Shown in pieces: positions 18,066 through 26,644 of a stretch of 64,000 nucleotides of DNA. Where the stretch lies: assembly GCA_029852775.1 (NCBI GenBank), contig LEKJ01000015.1:17384-81383 (forward strand). Reading direction: 5' to 3'. How positions within the stretch are numbered: the stretch's first letter is position 1; each line of letters begins with the position of its first letter. The position numbers and the translations under genes were made by a program. The DNA comes from Pasteurellaceae bacterium LFhippo2 (GTDB lineage: Bacteria > Pseudomonadota > Gammaproteobacteria > Enterobacterales > Pasteurellaceae). A model generated the notes under the pieces. That model saw nothing but the letters and a program-made list of their open reading frames with translations. It was not told where the DNA came from and made no database searches.

Positions 18066-19592
18066 ATGAGCGAAACTCAATTACATAACGGCACGGATTA
18101 TCTCCGTGCCATTTTAAGTTCAAAAATCTATGATCTTGCCCAAGTTACGCCATTGCAAAAAATGGAAAAGCTCTCTGAGCGCTTGGGTAATAGCATTTCT
18201 ATTAAACGTGAAGATCGCCAGCCTGTGCATAGTTTTAAATTGCGCGGTGCTTATGCGATGATCTCAAATCTCTCTCCTTCTCAAAAAGCTGCAGGTGTTA
18301 TTGCTGCTTCAGCAGGTAATCACGCTCAAGGTGTTGCGCTTTCTGCAAAACATTTAGGCCTACGCGCATTAATCGTTATGCCACAAAATACCCCATCAAT
18401 TAAAGTTGATGCAGTACGTGGTTTTGGCGGTGAAGTAATGCTTTATGGCGCAAATTTTGATGAAGCTAAAGCCAAAGCGATTGAACTCTCTTCTGAGCTA
18501 AATATGACCTTTGTTCATCCATTTGATCACCCTTTAGTGATTGCAGGACAAGGCTCTATTGGTATGGAGTTACTTCAACAAAATGCGGATTTAAACTACG
18601 TTTTCGTGCCAGTCGGCGGCGGTGGTTTAGCCGCTGGGATCGCAGTTCTTATCAAGCAATTAATGCCTGAAATCAAAGTAATCGGCGTTGAATCTAAAGA
18701 TTCGGCTTGTTTATACCACGCATTAAAAGCTGGTGAGCCTGTTGAGTTAGATAGAGTCGGATTATTTGCTGATGGCGTTGCGGTAAAACGCATTGGCGAT
18801 GAAACTTTCCGCCTTTGCCAACAGTATATCGATGATATGGTATTGGTTGATAATGATGAAGTTTGTGCAGCGTTAAAAGATATTTTTGAAGGTGTTCGTG
18901 CAGTAGCTGAACCATCAGGCGCACTCTCTTTAGCGGGCTTAAAGAAATATGTCGCAAAACACAATCTACAAGGTCAAAATTTAGCTTGCGTATTATCGGG
19001 TGCGAATCTGAACTTTCATACCTTACGCTATGTCTCAGAACGTTGTGAAATTGGTGAAAAACACGAAGCTTTATTAGCAGTAACAATCCCAGAACAAAAA
19101 GGTAGTTTCTTACGTTTTTGTGAAATCATCGGTAACCGTGCGGTAACAGAATTTAATTATCGCCACGCAGATGATCACAAAGCTTGTATCTTTGTTGGGG
19201 TCAGAGTTTCAGGCGATAATGAAAAAGCTGAAATTATCAAAGAGTTACAAAACAAAGGCTATGATGTTGTGGATATGTCTGAAGATGATATTGCGAAAAC
19301 ACACGTTCGCTATATGATTGGCGGTCGTCCAGCGACAATCGGCCGTGAACAGCTATATAGCTTTGAATTTCCTGAACAAAAGGGTGCATTGTTAAAATTC
19401 TTACAAATGCTGACCGCTTGGGATATTTCACTCTTCCACTATCGCGCACACGGTGCAGACTATGGCGATATTTTGGCTGCTTTTGTGCTTGATGAAGAAG
19501 AACAAGAGCTATTTAATCAACATTTAGACAAACTAGGCTATCGCTTCCAAAATGTAAGCGACAGTCCTTCGTATCAATATTTTTTGAGATAA
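18066..19592 (+). CDS. ilvA: Threonine ammonia-lyase, biosynthetic
   Basis: IlvA converts threonine to 2-oxobutanoate, the first step of isoleucine synthesis. The 508-residue length is that of the biosynthetic, feedback-regulated form. The PLP lysine is in SFKLRGAY near residue 58, and the phosphate-binding Gly-rich loop is VGGGGLAAG near 182. Two ACT-like regulatory domains lie at about 325-415 and 420-508. It follows slyD by 15 bp and precedes glmM by 6 bp, away from other ilv genes. No leader attenuator is visible, so regulation is probably only allosteric. Confidence 0.95.
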   Translation: MSETQLHNGTDYLRAILSSKIYDLAQVTPLQKMEKLSERLGNSISIKREDRQPVHSFKLRGAYAMISNLSPSQKAAGVIAASAGNHAQGVALSAKHLGLRALIVMPQNTPSIKVDAVRGFGGEVMLYGANFDEAKAKAIELSSELNMTFVHPFDHPLVIAGQGSIGMELLQQNADLNYVFVPVGGGGLAAGIAVLIKQLMPEIKVIGVESKDSACLYHALKAGEPVELDRVGLFADGVAVKRIGDETFRLCQQYIDDMVLVDNDEVCAALKDIFEGVRAVAEPSGALSLAGLKKYVAKHNLQGQNLACVLSGANLNFHTLRYVSERCEIGEKHEALLAVTIPEQKGSFLRFCEIIGNRAVTEFNYRHADDHKACIFVGVRVSGDNEKAEIIKELQNKGYDVVDMSEDDIAKTHVRYMIGGRPATIGREQLYSFEFPEQKGALLKFLQMLTAWDISLFHYRAHGADYGDILAAFVLDEEEQELFNQHLDKLGYRFQNVSDSPSYQYFLR

Positions 19593-19598
19593 TCAATT

Positions 19599-20933
19599 AT
19601 GGCAGAACGTAAATATTTCGGCACCGATGGGGTGCGTGGTAAAGTTGGTCAGTATCCTATTACCCCAGACTTTGCATTAAAATTAGGCTGGGCAGCAGGT
19701 AAAGTTCTTGCGACTCAAGGTTCTAAAAAAGTATTAATCGGTAAAGATACTCGTATTTCAGGTTATATGTTGGAATCTGCATTAGAAGCAGGTTTAGCTG
19801 CAGCAGGTTTATCAGCGGCTTTCACAGGCCCAATGCCAACCCCTGCGATTGCATATTTAACTCGTACTTTCCGTGCGGAAGCGGGTATCGTGATTTCAGC
19901 GTCTCACAATCCATATTACGACAACGGTATCAAATTCTTCTCTGCAAATGGTGAAAAATTACCCGATGAAGTGGAAGAAGCGATTGAAGCAATGTTAGAT
20001 CAGCCTATGGATTGTGTTGAATCAGCTGAATTAGGTCGTGCAAGCCGAATTAAAGACGCTGCAGGCCGTTATATCGAATTCTGTAAAAGTGTATTCCCTT
20101 CAGAATTAAGTTTAGAAGGCTATAAAATCGTTGTGGATTGTGCACACGGTGCAACTTACCATATCGCGCCAAATGTAATGCGTGAATTAGGCGCAGAAGT
20201 GATCGAAATCGGTACTCGTCCAGATGGTTTAAATATCAATGAAAAATGCGGTGCAACGGATATTAAAGAATTACAGCGAGTTGTTGTAGAAGTTGGAGCT
20301 GATGTTGGTTTAGCTTACGATGGTGATGGCGACCGTTTAATTATGGTTGATCACTTAGGTAACAAAGTCGATGGCGACCAAATTCTATTTATTCTTGCGC
20401 GTGAAGCATTACGTGCTGGCAAATTACAAGGCGGTGTAGTAGGTACACTAATGAGTAATATGAGCCTTGAGATTGCATTAAAAGATCTTGCGATCCCATT
20501 TGTGCGTGCGAACGTGGGCGACCGCTATGTGCTTGAGCAATTAAAAGAGAAAGGCTGGAAACTTGGTGGCGAAAACTCTGGCCATATTATCGTGTTAGAT
20601 AAAAATACCACAGGTGACGGTATCGTTGCGTCATTAGAAGTATTGGCGGCGATGGCTAAACACAAACTGAGCTTAAATGAGTTAGCAAAAGCAGTTCCAT
20701 TATTCCCACAAGTATTGTTAAACGTGCGTTTTGCAGGTGGCGAAAATCCATTAAATAGCGATGAAGTGAAAGCCGTTGCAGCAGATGTAGAAAAACGTTT
20801 AGCGGGTAAAGGCCGTATTCTATTAAGAAAATCAGGTACAGAGCCGTTAATTCGCGTAATGGTTGAATGTGAAGATGGCGCTTTAGCACAAGCTTGCGCA
20901 GAAGAAATTGTAGAAGCGGTTAAACGCAACTAA
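19599..20933 (+). CDS. glmM: Phosphoglucosamine mutase
   Basis: GlmM interconverts glucosamine-6-phosphate and glucosamine-1-phosphate on the way to UDP-GlcNAc for peptidoglycan and lipid A. The 444-residue protein shows FGTDGVRG at the N-terminus, the catalytic phosphoserine loop [12 protein letters not shown] near residue 100, the metal-binding DGDGDR near 242, and the phosphate-binding [12 protein letters not shown] near the end. It is 6 bp after ilvA and has a paired-USS terminator. Confidence 0.96.
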   Translation: MAERKYFGTDGVRGKVGQYPITPDFALKLGWAAGKVLATQGSKKVLIGKDTRISGYMLESALEAGLAAAGLSAAFTGPMPTPAIAYLTRTFRAEAGIVISASHNPYYDNGIKFFSANGEKLPDEVEEAIEAMLDQPMDCVESAELGRASRIKDAAGRYIEFCKSVFPSELSLEGYKIVVDCAHGATYHIAPNVMRELGAEVIEIGTRPDGLNINEKCGATDIKELQRVVVEVGADVGLAYDGDGDRLIMVDHLGNKVDGDQILFILAREALRAGKLQGGVVGTLMSNMSLEIALKDLAIPFVRANVGDRYVLEQLKEKGWKLGGENSGHIIVLDKNTTGDGIVASLEVLAAMAKHKLSLNELAKAVPLFPQVLLNVRFAGGENPLNSDEVKAVAADVEKRLAGKGRILLRKSGTEPLIRVMVECEDGALAQACAEEIVEAVKRN

Positions 20934-20942
20934 TTTCAAGCT

Positions 20943-20998
20943 ACAAGCGGTTTGATGTTTGCAAAATTTTGCGAATATCGAACCGCTTGTTTTTATCT
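20943..20998. terminator. Paired uptake-signal terminator after glmM
   Basis: Inverted ACAAGCGGTT (20943-20952) and AACCGCTTGT (20981-20990) close a hairpin that also has an inner TTTGCAAAATTTTGCGAA element, followed by TTTTTAT. Confidence 0.8.
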
Positions 20999-21047
20999 TT
21001 AAATGGTTTAAAATTTTACGCAAACGTTTGCGTTTTAAGGAGATATA

Positions 21048-21707
21048 ATGAATCAATTAGAAATGAAAAAAATTGCAGCTCGTGCGGCATTAAAATATGT
21101 GAAACCAGATACTATCGTGGGCGTGGGAAGTGGCTCAACGGTAAATTGCTTTATTGAAGCCTTAGGCGAAATGGCTAGCGACATCAAAGGCGCTGTTGCG
21201 GCTTCTAAAAACTCAGAAGAATTATTAAGAAAGCAAGGAATCGAAGTTTTTAGTGCCAATGAAGTAACTAGCCTTGATGTGTATATTGATGGTGCCGATG
21301 AAATCACTCCGCAAGGTTATATGATCAAAGGCGGCGGTGCGGCACTTACACGTGAAAAAATTGTGAGTTCATTAGCAAAAAAATTCATCTGCATCGTGGA
21401 TAGCTCTAAGCAAGTAGATGTGTTAGGCTCTACTTTCGCCCTTCCTGTTGAAGTAATCCCAATGGCGCGCTCGTATGTTGCTCGTCAGTTAGTTGCTTTA
21501 GGCGGTAATCCAGAATATCGTGAAGGTGTGGTAACAGATAACGGCAATGTAATTTTAGATGTGTATAACTTCAAAATTATGGAGCCATTAAAAATGGAAC
21601 ATACAATCAACAATATCGCAGGTGTGGTAACTAATGGTATCTTTGCACAACGTTATGCAAATGTAACCATTGTTGGTACCCCAGAAGGCGCGAAAATTAT
21701 TGAATAA
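21048..21707 (+). CDS. rpiA: Ribose-5-phosphate isomerase A
   Basis: RpiA interconverts ribose-5-phosphate and ribulose-5-phosphate in the pentose phosphate pathway. Its 219-residue length is exact for the family. The motifs [24 protein letters not shown] and [13 protein letters not shown] carry the phosphate-binding and catalytic residues. A strong AAGGAGATATA RBS lies before the ATG. It precedes serA, the E. coli-like gene pair order, but the two are separated by a 24-bp palindrome pair. Confidence 0.96.
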   Translation: MNQLEMKKIAARAALKYVKPDTIVGVGSGSTVNCFIEALGEMASDIKGAVAASKNSEELLRKQGIEVFSANEVTSLDVYIDGADEITPQGYMIKGGGAALTREKIVSSLAKKFICIVDSSKQVDVLGSTFALPVEVIPMARSYVARQLVALGGNPEYREGVVTDNGNVILDVYNFKIMEPLKMEHTINNIAGVVTNGIFAQRYANVTIVGTPEGAKIIE

Positions 21708-21716
21708 TTTCGTTAT

Positions 21717-21789
21717 CGGGCGTACGCAGTACGCCCCTACGAATAAGATATATTCATCATAGAATGTAGGGGCGTACTGCGTACGCCCG
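21717..21789. repeat. REP-like palindrome pair (family A) between rpiA and serA
   Basis: Two 24-base copies (21717-21740 and 21766-21789) are exact reverse complements. Each is itself an 8-bp palindrome (GGGCGTAC/GTACGCCC with a 3-base loop) next to CTAC/GTAG. They can fold as one 24-bp hairpin or two small ones. It probably acts as an rpiA terminator or mRNA stabiliser. Confidence 0.85.
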
Positions 21790-21830
21790 CAAAAATATAA
21801 AAATATATAAATAAAAAAGGCAGGCACACA

Positions 21831-23063
21831 ATGACAACAAAAGTATCTCTCGATAAATCTAAGATCAAATTTCTACTGCTTGAAGGCGTCCATCAGAATG
21901 CGATTGACACCCTAAAAGCAGCTGGTTATACCAACATTGAATTTCATAAAGGCGCACTTGATGGTGAAGAGTTAATTGAAGCCATTAAAGACGCTCACTT
22001 TGTAGGGATTCGCTCTCGTACATTTTTAACAGAAGAAGTATTAGCCCAAGCGCCGAAATTAATTGCGATAGGTTGCTTTTGTATTGGTACGAATCAAGTA
22101 AATTTAGATGCGGCCAAAAAGCGTGGTATTCCAGTATTTAATGCACCATTCTCAAATACTCGTTCAGTAGCAGAATTAGTACTAGGTGAAATTATTTTAT
22201 TAATGCGCCAAGTACCAAAAGCGAATGCGGAAGTTCATCGTGGCATTTGGAATAAATCGGCAGCTGGTTCAAATGAAGTTCGTGGTAAAAAATTGGGCAT
22301 TATTGGCTATGGTCACATCGGTTCGCAATTAAGTATTATTGCTGAATCTGTGGGGATGAAAGTGCGTTTTTACGATATTGAAAATAAACTACCGCTAGGT
22401 AATGCACAACAAGTCGCGACTTTAGAAGAATTGCTTTCTACTTGTGACGCAATTTCTCTTCACGTACCAGAAAATGCTTCAACGAAGAACTTAATTGACG
22501 CAACTCGTGTTGCACAATTAAAAGAAGGTTCTGTCTTAATTAATGCTGCGCGTGGTACTGTTGTCGATATTGACGCTTTAGTGCCAGCTCTTGAGTCTGG
22601 TAAATTACGTGGTGCGGCATTTGACGTATTCCCAGTAGAGCCTGCGTCTGCGTCAGATCCTTTTGAGTCGCCATTATGTAAGTTTGATAATGTAATTTTA
22701 ACCCCACACGTTGGCGGTTCGACTTCAGAAGCGCAAGCGAATATTGGCAGTGAAGTATCACATAAATTTGTGAAGTATTCAGATAACGGTTCAACACTAT
22801 CTGCGGTAAACTTCCCTGAAGTATCTCTTCCTGAACATAAAGGTACAACGCGTTTATTACATATTCACGAAAACCGTCCTGGTATTCTGAATAAGATCAA
22901 CCAAGTGTTTGTGAATGCTAATGTGAATATTGCCGCGCAATACTTACAAACAGATCCAACGATTGGTTATGTGGTTATTGATGTGGAATCGGATGAAACC
23001 GAAAATGCATTGAAATTATTGCGCGAAATCGATGGTACAATCAAAGCGCGTGTGCTTTACTAA
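21831..23063 (+). CDS. serA: D-3-phosphoglycerate dehydrogenase
   Basis: SerA oxidises 3-phosphoglycerate as the first step of serine synthesis and is inhibited by serine through its ACT domain. Of the 410 residues, 1-110 and 300-330 form the substrate domain, and 110-300 the NAD domain with GYGHIGSQ near 160. The catalytic set includes NAARGTVVD and the His of TPHVGGSTSEAQ. Residues about 338-410 are the ACT domain. The length and organisation match the E. coli type. The terminator is at 23077-23108. Confidence 0.96.
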   Translation: MTTKVSLDKSKIKFLLLEGVHQNAIDTLKAAGYTNIEFHKGALDGEELIEAIKDAHFVGIRSRTFLTEEVLAQAPKLIAIGCFCIGTNQVNLDAAKKRGIPVFNAPFSNTRSVAELVLGEIILLMRQVPKANAEVHRGIWNKSAAGSNEVRGKKLGIIGYGHIGSQLSIIAESVGMKVRFYDIENKLPLGNAQQVATLEELLSTCDAISLHVPENASTKNLIDATRVAQLKEGSVLINAARGTVVDIDALVPALESGKLRGAAFDVFPVEPASASDPFESPLCKFDNVILTPHVGGSTSEAQANIGSEVSHKFVKYSDNGSTLSAVNFPEVSLPEHKGTTRLLHIHENRPGILNKINQVFVNANVNIAAQYLQTDPTIGYVVIDVESDETENALKLLREIDGTIKARVLY

Positions 23064-23076
23064 GTTTAGATAGTTA

Positions 23077-23108
23077 AAAAGCCTTGAACTGCAAAGTTCA
23101 AGGCTTTT
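23077..23108 (+). terminator. Intrinsic terminator after serA
   Basis: AAAAGCCTTGAACT/AGTTCAAGGCTTTT form a long stem with a 4-base loop and T-tract. It also separates serA from the convergent tRNA-Ala. Confidence 0.9.
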
Positions 23109-23118
23109 GTGTGTTTAG

Positions 23119-23195
<77 letters not shown>

Positions 23196-23287
23196 AAAAG
23201 TGCTTGGCATAATAGCTTCAAGCACTTGAACTGTCAATTCTAAAAGTTGAGTTAAATCAACTCATTAGAAGTTATTATGAGTTTAGA

Positions 23288-24727
23288 TTAAGCTTGTGCT
23301 TGGATAAACTCAATCGCTTTTTGAACACGTGCGATAGTGCGCTCTTTGCCAACTAATTTCGCTGTAATATCCATTGATGGTGATTGACCAGAACCCGTTA
23401 CAGCTAAACGGAATGGCATACCCACTTTACCCATACCAATTTCAAGCTCTTGCGCTGTTTGATTCATTGCGTCGTGGATACTTTCTACCGTCCAATCGCT
23501 TAAAGCGGTTAGTTTATCTAAAAGTTTTGCAAGTGGTGCTACTGCTTCCGTTTTAAAGTTTTTCGCGGCTGCTTTTTCATCGTAGGCTTCAAACTCTTCA
23601 TAGAAGTAACGGCTGCTTGCTGCTAACTCTTTTAAAGTTTTTGCACGTTCACTTAATACAGGAATGATCTCTGCTAATGCTGGACCATTTTCTGTATTAA
23701 TGCCTTGATTTTGCATATGCCAGTCAAGGTATTTCGCCACGTGTTCTGCTGGTAAACTACGCATATAGTGTTGGTTCAACCACTGTAATTTTTCGGTGTT
23801 GAACGCACTCGCTGATTTGCTCACAGAATGAATATCGAATAATTCGATCATTTCATCACGGGTGAAGATCTCTTGGTCGCCGTGTCCCCAACCTAAACGC
23901 ACAAGGTAATTCACCAATGCTTCTGGTAAGTAACCATCATCACGATATTGCATTACACCGACCGCACCGTGACGTTTTGAAAGTTTTTGACCATCATCAC
24001 CGTTAATCATTGATACGTGTGCATACACAGGCACTGGTGCACCTAATGCTTTTAAGATATTGATTTGACGAGGGGTGTTGTTGATATGGTCTTCGCCACG
24101 TACAACGTGGGTAATACCCATATCCCAGTCATCTACCACTACACAGAAGTTATAAGTTGGTGAACCGTCTGTACGGCGGATAATTAAATCGTCTAATTCG
24201 CTGTTGCTAATTTCAATGCGACCACGAACGGCATCATCAAATACCACAGAACCTTCCGTTGGGTTTTTAAAACGTACCACGTGTGGCTCATCAGCTGAAT
24301 GCTGGTGATTACCTAAGCAGTGGCGGTCATAACGTGGTTTTTCTTTGTTTGCTTCTTGTTGCGCACGTAATTCATCTAAGCGATCTTTTGAGCAGTAGCA
24401 ACGATACGCTAAACCTTGTTCGATCATTTGGTCGATAACTTGGTTATAGCGGTCAAAACGCTTAGTTTGATAGTATGGACCGTGTTCCCACGCTAAGTTT
24501 AACCATTCCATTCCTTCTAAAATCGCCGCGGTTGCTTCTGGTGTTGAACGCTCTAAGTCTGTATCTTCAATACGTAATACAAATTCACCGTTATTGTGTT
24601 TTGCATATAACCAAGAATACAGGGCTGTACGAGCACCGCCTACGTGTAAGTAACCTGTTGGGCTTGGTGCAAAACGAGTACGTACTTTCACATTTGGATC
24701 TAAAGGGAAAAGATTTTCAATTTTCAT
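23288..24727 (-). CDS. gltX: Glutamyl-tRNA synthetase
   Basis: GltX charges tRNA-Glu with glutamate. It is 479 residues long. Class I signatures are [19 protein letters not shown] (HIGH-like) and [11 protein letters not shown] (KMSKS-like, near residue 250). The zinc-knuckle region contains CYCSKDRLD. The C-terminal half is the all-helical anticodon-binding domain. tRNA-Ala(GGC) lies downstream and four tRNA-Val(TAC) genes diverge upstream, much like E. coli alaWX-gltX-valUXY. Confidence 0.97.
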   Translation of the reverse strand: MKIENLFPLDPNVKVRTRFAPSPTGYLHVGGARTALYSWLYAKHNNGEFVLRIEDTDLERSTPEATAAILEGMEWLNLAWEHGPYYQTKRFDRYNQVIDQMIEQGLAYRCYCSKDRLDELRAQQEANKEKPRYDRHCLGNHQHSADEPHVVRFKNPTEGSVVFDDAVRGRIEISNSELDDLIIRRTDGSPTYNFCVVVDDWDMGITHVVRGEDHINNTPRQINILKALGAPVPVYAHVSMINGDDGQKLSKRHGAVGVMQYRDDGYLPEALVNYLVRLGWGHGDQEIFTRDEMIELFDIHSVSKSASAFNTEKLQWLNQHYMRSLPAEHVAKYLDWHMQNQGINTENGPALAEIIPVLSERAKTLKELAASSRYFYEEFEAYDEKAAAKNFKTEAVAPLAKLLDKLTALSDWTVESIHDAMNQTAQELEIGMGKVGMPFRLAVTGSGQSPSMDITAKLVGKERTIARVQKAIEFIQAQA

Positions 24728-24859
24728 TATTAAGTTAGCCTATAATATTTCTGACAAATAGATTTCGATATTCTACTACTGTTTTACGGGAATAGCAGAA
24801 TAAATTCAGGCTAAATTGACGAAATTTAAGCCGAACAAGCAAAAAATACTAAAAATTCA

Positions 24860-24887
24860 TTGACTGAAATAAATAGATCCCTATAAT
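24860..24887 (+). promoter_or_regulatory. Sigma-70 promoter of the tRNA-Val array
   Basis: TTGACT (24860-24865) and a perfect TATAAT (24882-24887) are 16 bases apart. The predicted start lies about 10 bases upstream of the first tRNA-Val. Confidence 0.8.
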
Positions 24888-24903
24888 GCACACCCACAAC
24901 GAC

Positions 24904-24979
24904 GGGCGATTAGCTCAGTTGGGAGAGCACCTCCCTTACAAGGAGGGGGTCACTGGTTCGAGACCGGTATCGCCCACCA
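24904..24979 (+). tRNA. tRNA-Val(TAC), copy 1 of 4
   Basis: A 76-base tRNA with encoded CCA. The anticodon loop TTACAAG reads TAC. All four copies in this array are identical. Confidence 0.97.
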
Positions 24980-25032
24980 CTTCAACTTTGTGAAAACAAA
25001 AAGAAGTTCGTCGTTAATGCTTAAACTAACGT

Positions 25033-25108
25033 GGGCGATTAGCTCAGTTGGGAGAGCACCTCCCTTACAAGGAGGGGGTCACTGGTTCGAGACCGGTATC
25101 GCCCACCA
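25033..25108 (+). tRNA. tRNA-Val(TAC), copy 2 of 4
   Basis: Identical to copy 1. Flanking 10-base arms 25020-25029 and 25112-25121 are perfect reverse complements, each 3 bases from the tRNA ends, so the precursor could extend the acceptor stem. Confidence 0.97.
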
Positions 25109-25158
25109 CTCTTAGTTTAAGTCCAAAACTTAATACCCTTTGATTTTAAGTCTCAAGT

Positions 25159-25234
25159 GGGCGATTAGCTCAGTTGGGAGAGCACCTCCCTTACAAGGAG
25201 GGGGTCACTGGTTCGAGACCGGTATCGCCCACCA
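25159..25234 (+). tRNA. tRNA-Val(TAC), copy 3 of 4
   Basis: Identical to copy 1. The flanks 25141-25157 and 25235-25250 are nearly complementary (one mismatch and one bulge), again extending the acceptor stem in the precursor. Confidence 0.97.
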
Positions 25235-25269
25235 CTTAAGACTAAAATCATAAACTTCATATCTATGAA

Positions 25270-25345
25270 GGGCGATTAGCTCAGTTGGGAGAGCACCTCC
25301 CTTACAAGGAGGGGGTCACTGGTTCGAGACCGGTATCGCCCACCA
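25270..25345 (+). tRNA. tRNA-Val(TAC), copy 4 of 4
   Basis: Identical to copy 1. The last member of the array; no long complementary flanks are seen around this copy. Confidence 0.97.
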
Positions 25346-25639
25346 CTTTCTTTATATTCCATTTAAAATTTCAAACCAATTTTAGTTATTTGCTATTTTG
25401 CAAAGTTTTTGTGCTACCTGAGCGCTTGTGTTTTTATTTTCACCAATTTTATGTAATGTGCGTGAAAACGCACCGTATAGGAATACATTAAGTTAGGTGG
25501 TACGCTTATGTGTCTCCTATATAATGTTGATCCCTTATTTATACGCGGCTCCACATTTTATTTCCCTTTTATTATCTCTCTATTTCTCGTATAATCGGGC
25601 ATAATTTTTTGCTTGAAAATACTAGAAAACCTTACCCTT
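25346..25639. other. Intergenic region between tRNA-Val array and ribF
   Basis: No coding sequence is visible. A small GTGCGT-GAAA-ACGCAC hairpin lies near 25457-25472, and a TATAAT-like -10 (CGTATAATCGG) lies near 25590, probably serving ribF. In many relatives murJ or rpsT lies near ribF; neither is here. Confidence 0.5.
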
Positions 25640-26581
25640 ATGCAGTTAATTCGCGGTGTTCATAATCTCACAACTAAATCCGATTTAGAGTCTGGCTGTG
25701 TGCTGACTATCGGCAATTTTGATGGCGTTCATTTAGGTCATCAGCAGATCTTAAATCGTCTGTGTGAGAAATCTGCGGAGTTTGATATGCCGTCAGTTGT
25801 GATGATCTTTGAACCGCAACCTCGTGAGTTTTTTGCAAAAAAGCAAACAAATCAGATAGCTCCTGCGCGCTTAATGCGTCTGCGTGATAAGTTTCATTAT
25901 CTTGCTAAAACGGGCGTGGATTATTTGCTTTGTATTCGTTTCAATCAAGCTTTTGCAGAACAGAATCCAGAGCAATTTATTCAAAATCTGTTAGTTGAAC
26001 AACTCAAAGTGAAATATCTAAGCGTTGGCGATGATTTCCATTTTGGTGTAAAGCGTTCGGGAAATTTTGAAACCTTACAACAAGCGGGTAAGCAATTTAA
26101 TTTCACTGTTGAAAATAGCCATAGCCACTGTTTAGGGCAAAATCGAATTAGTAGTTCATTAATTCGTAAGGAATTACAGCAAGATAATTTGGAGTTGGCT
26201 GAACAATTACTTGGTAAACCTTATTCTATTCGTGGGCGTGTTGCTCATGGCAATAAGCTAGGGCGTACAATTGGTTTTCCTACAGCAAATATTATGCTCA
26301 ATCGTTTAGTAAACCCTATCCAAGGTGTTTATGCCGTTAAGGTTGAAACTCCACAAGGCAAATTTAACGGTATCGCAAATGTAGGCAATCGTCCGACAAT
26401 TAATGGTACTAAACCGTTATTAGAAGTACATATTTTTGATTTTGCTGAAACGATTTACGGACAAGCGATAGAAGTGAGTTTTTTAAAGAAAATTCGCTCA
26501 GAGATTAAGTTTGAGAGCTTTGAAGCTCTTAAAGAACAGATTGAGAAAGATCGAATACAAGCGGTCGAATATTTTGGATAA
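25640..26581 (+). CDS. ribF: Bifunctional riboflavin kinase/FAD synthetase
   Basis: RibF phosphorylates riboflavin to FMN and adenylates FMN to FAD. It has 313 residues from the ATG at 25640; a TTG at 25613 is in frame, but MQLIRGVHNL is the usual N-terminus. Residues about 15-180 are the FAD synthetase part with TIGNFDGVHLGHQ (nucleotidyltransferase HxGH) and SSSLIRKEL. Residues 185-313 are the riboflavin kinase barrel with GRTIGFPTANI. It is followed 63 bp later by ileS, the usual partner. Confidence 0.95.
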   Translation: MQLIRGVHNLTTKSDLESGCVLTIGNFDGVHLGHQQILNRLCEKSAEFDMPSVVMIFEPQPREFFAKKQTNQIAPARLMRLRDKFHYLAKTGVDYLLCIRFNQAFAEQNPEQFIQNLLVEQLKVKYLSVGDDFHFGVKRSGNFETLQQAGKQFNFTVENSHSHCLGQNRISSSLIRKELQQDNLELAEQLLGKPYSIRGRVAHGNKLGRTIGFPTANIMLNRLVNPIQGVYAVKVETPQGKFNGIANVGNRPTINGTKPLLEVHIFDFAETIYGQAIEVSFLKKIRSEIKFESFEALKEQIEKDRIQAVEYFG

Positions 26582-26644
26582 TTTCCAAATATTTGGTTGA
26601 TAGCAAAATAGTTATTTTTAAATTTTATTAACTGGAACACAAAT

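Noticed and set aside
17674-18080. Several long ORFs on both strands under the slyD 3' end
   Set aside because: They are produced by His/Cys/Gly codon repeats of the SlyD metal-binding tail and lack ribosome-binding sites.
24904-25345. Four 76-base identical repeats with unequal 35-53-base spacers, superficially CRISPR-like
   Set aside because: The repeats are complete tRNA-Val genes with CCA ends and a tRNA promoter; no cas genes are near.
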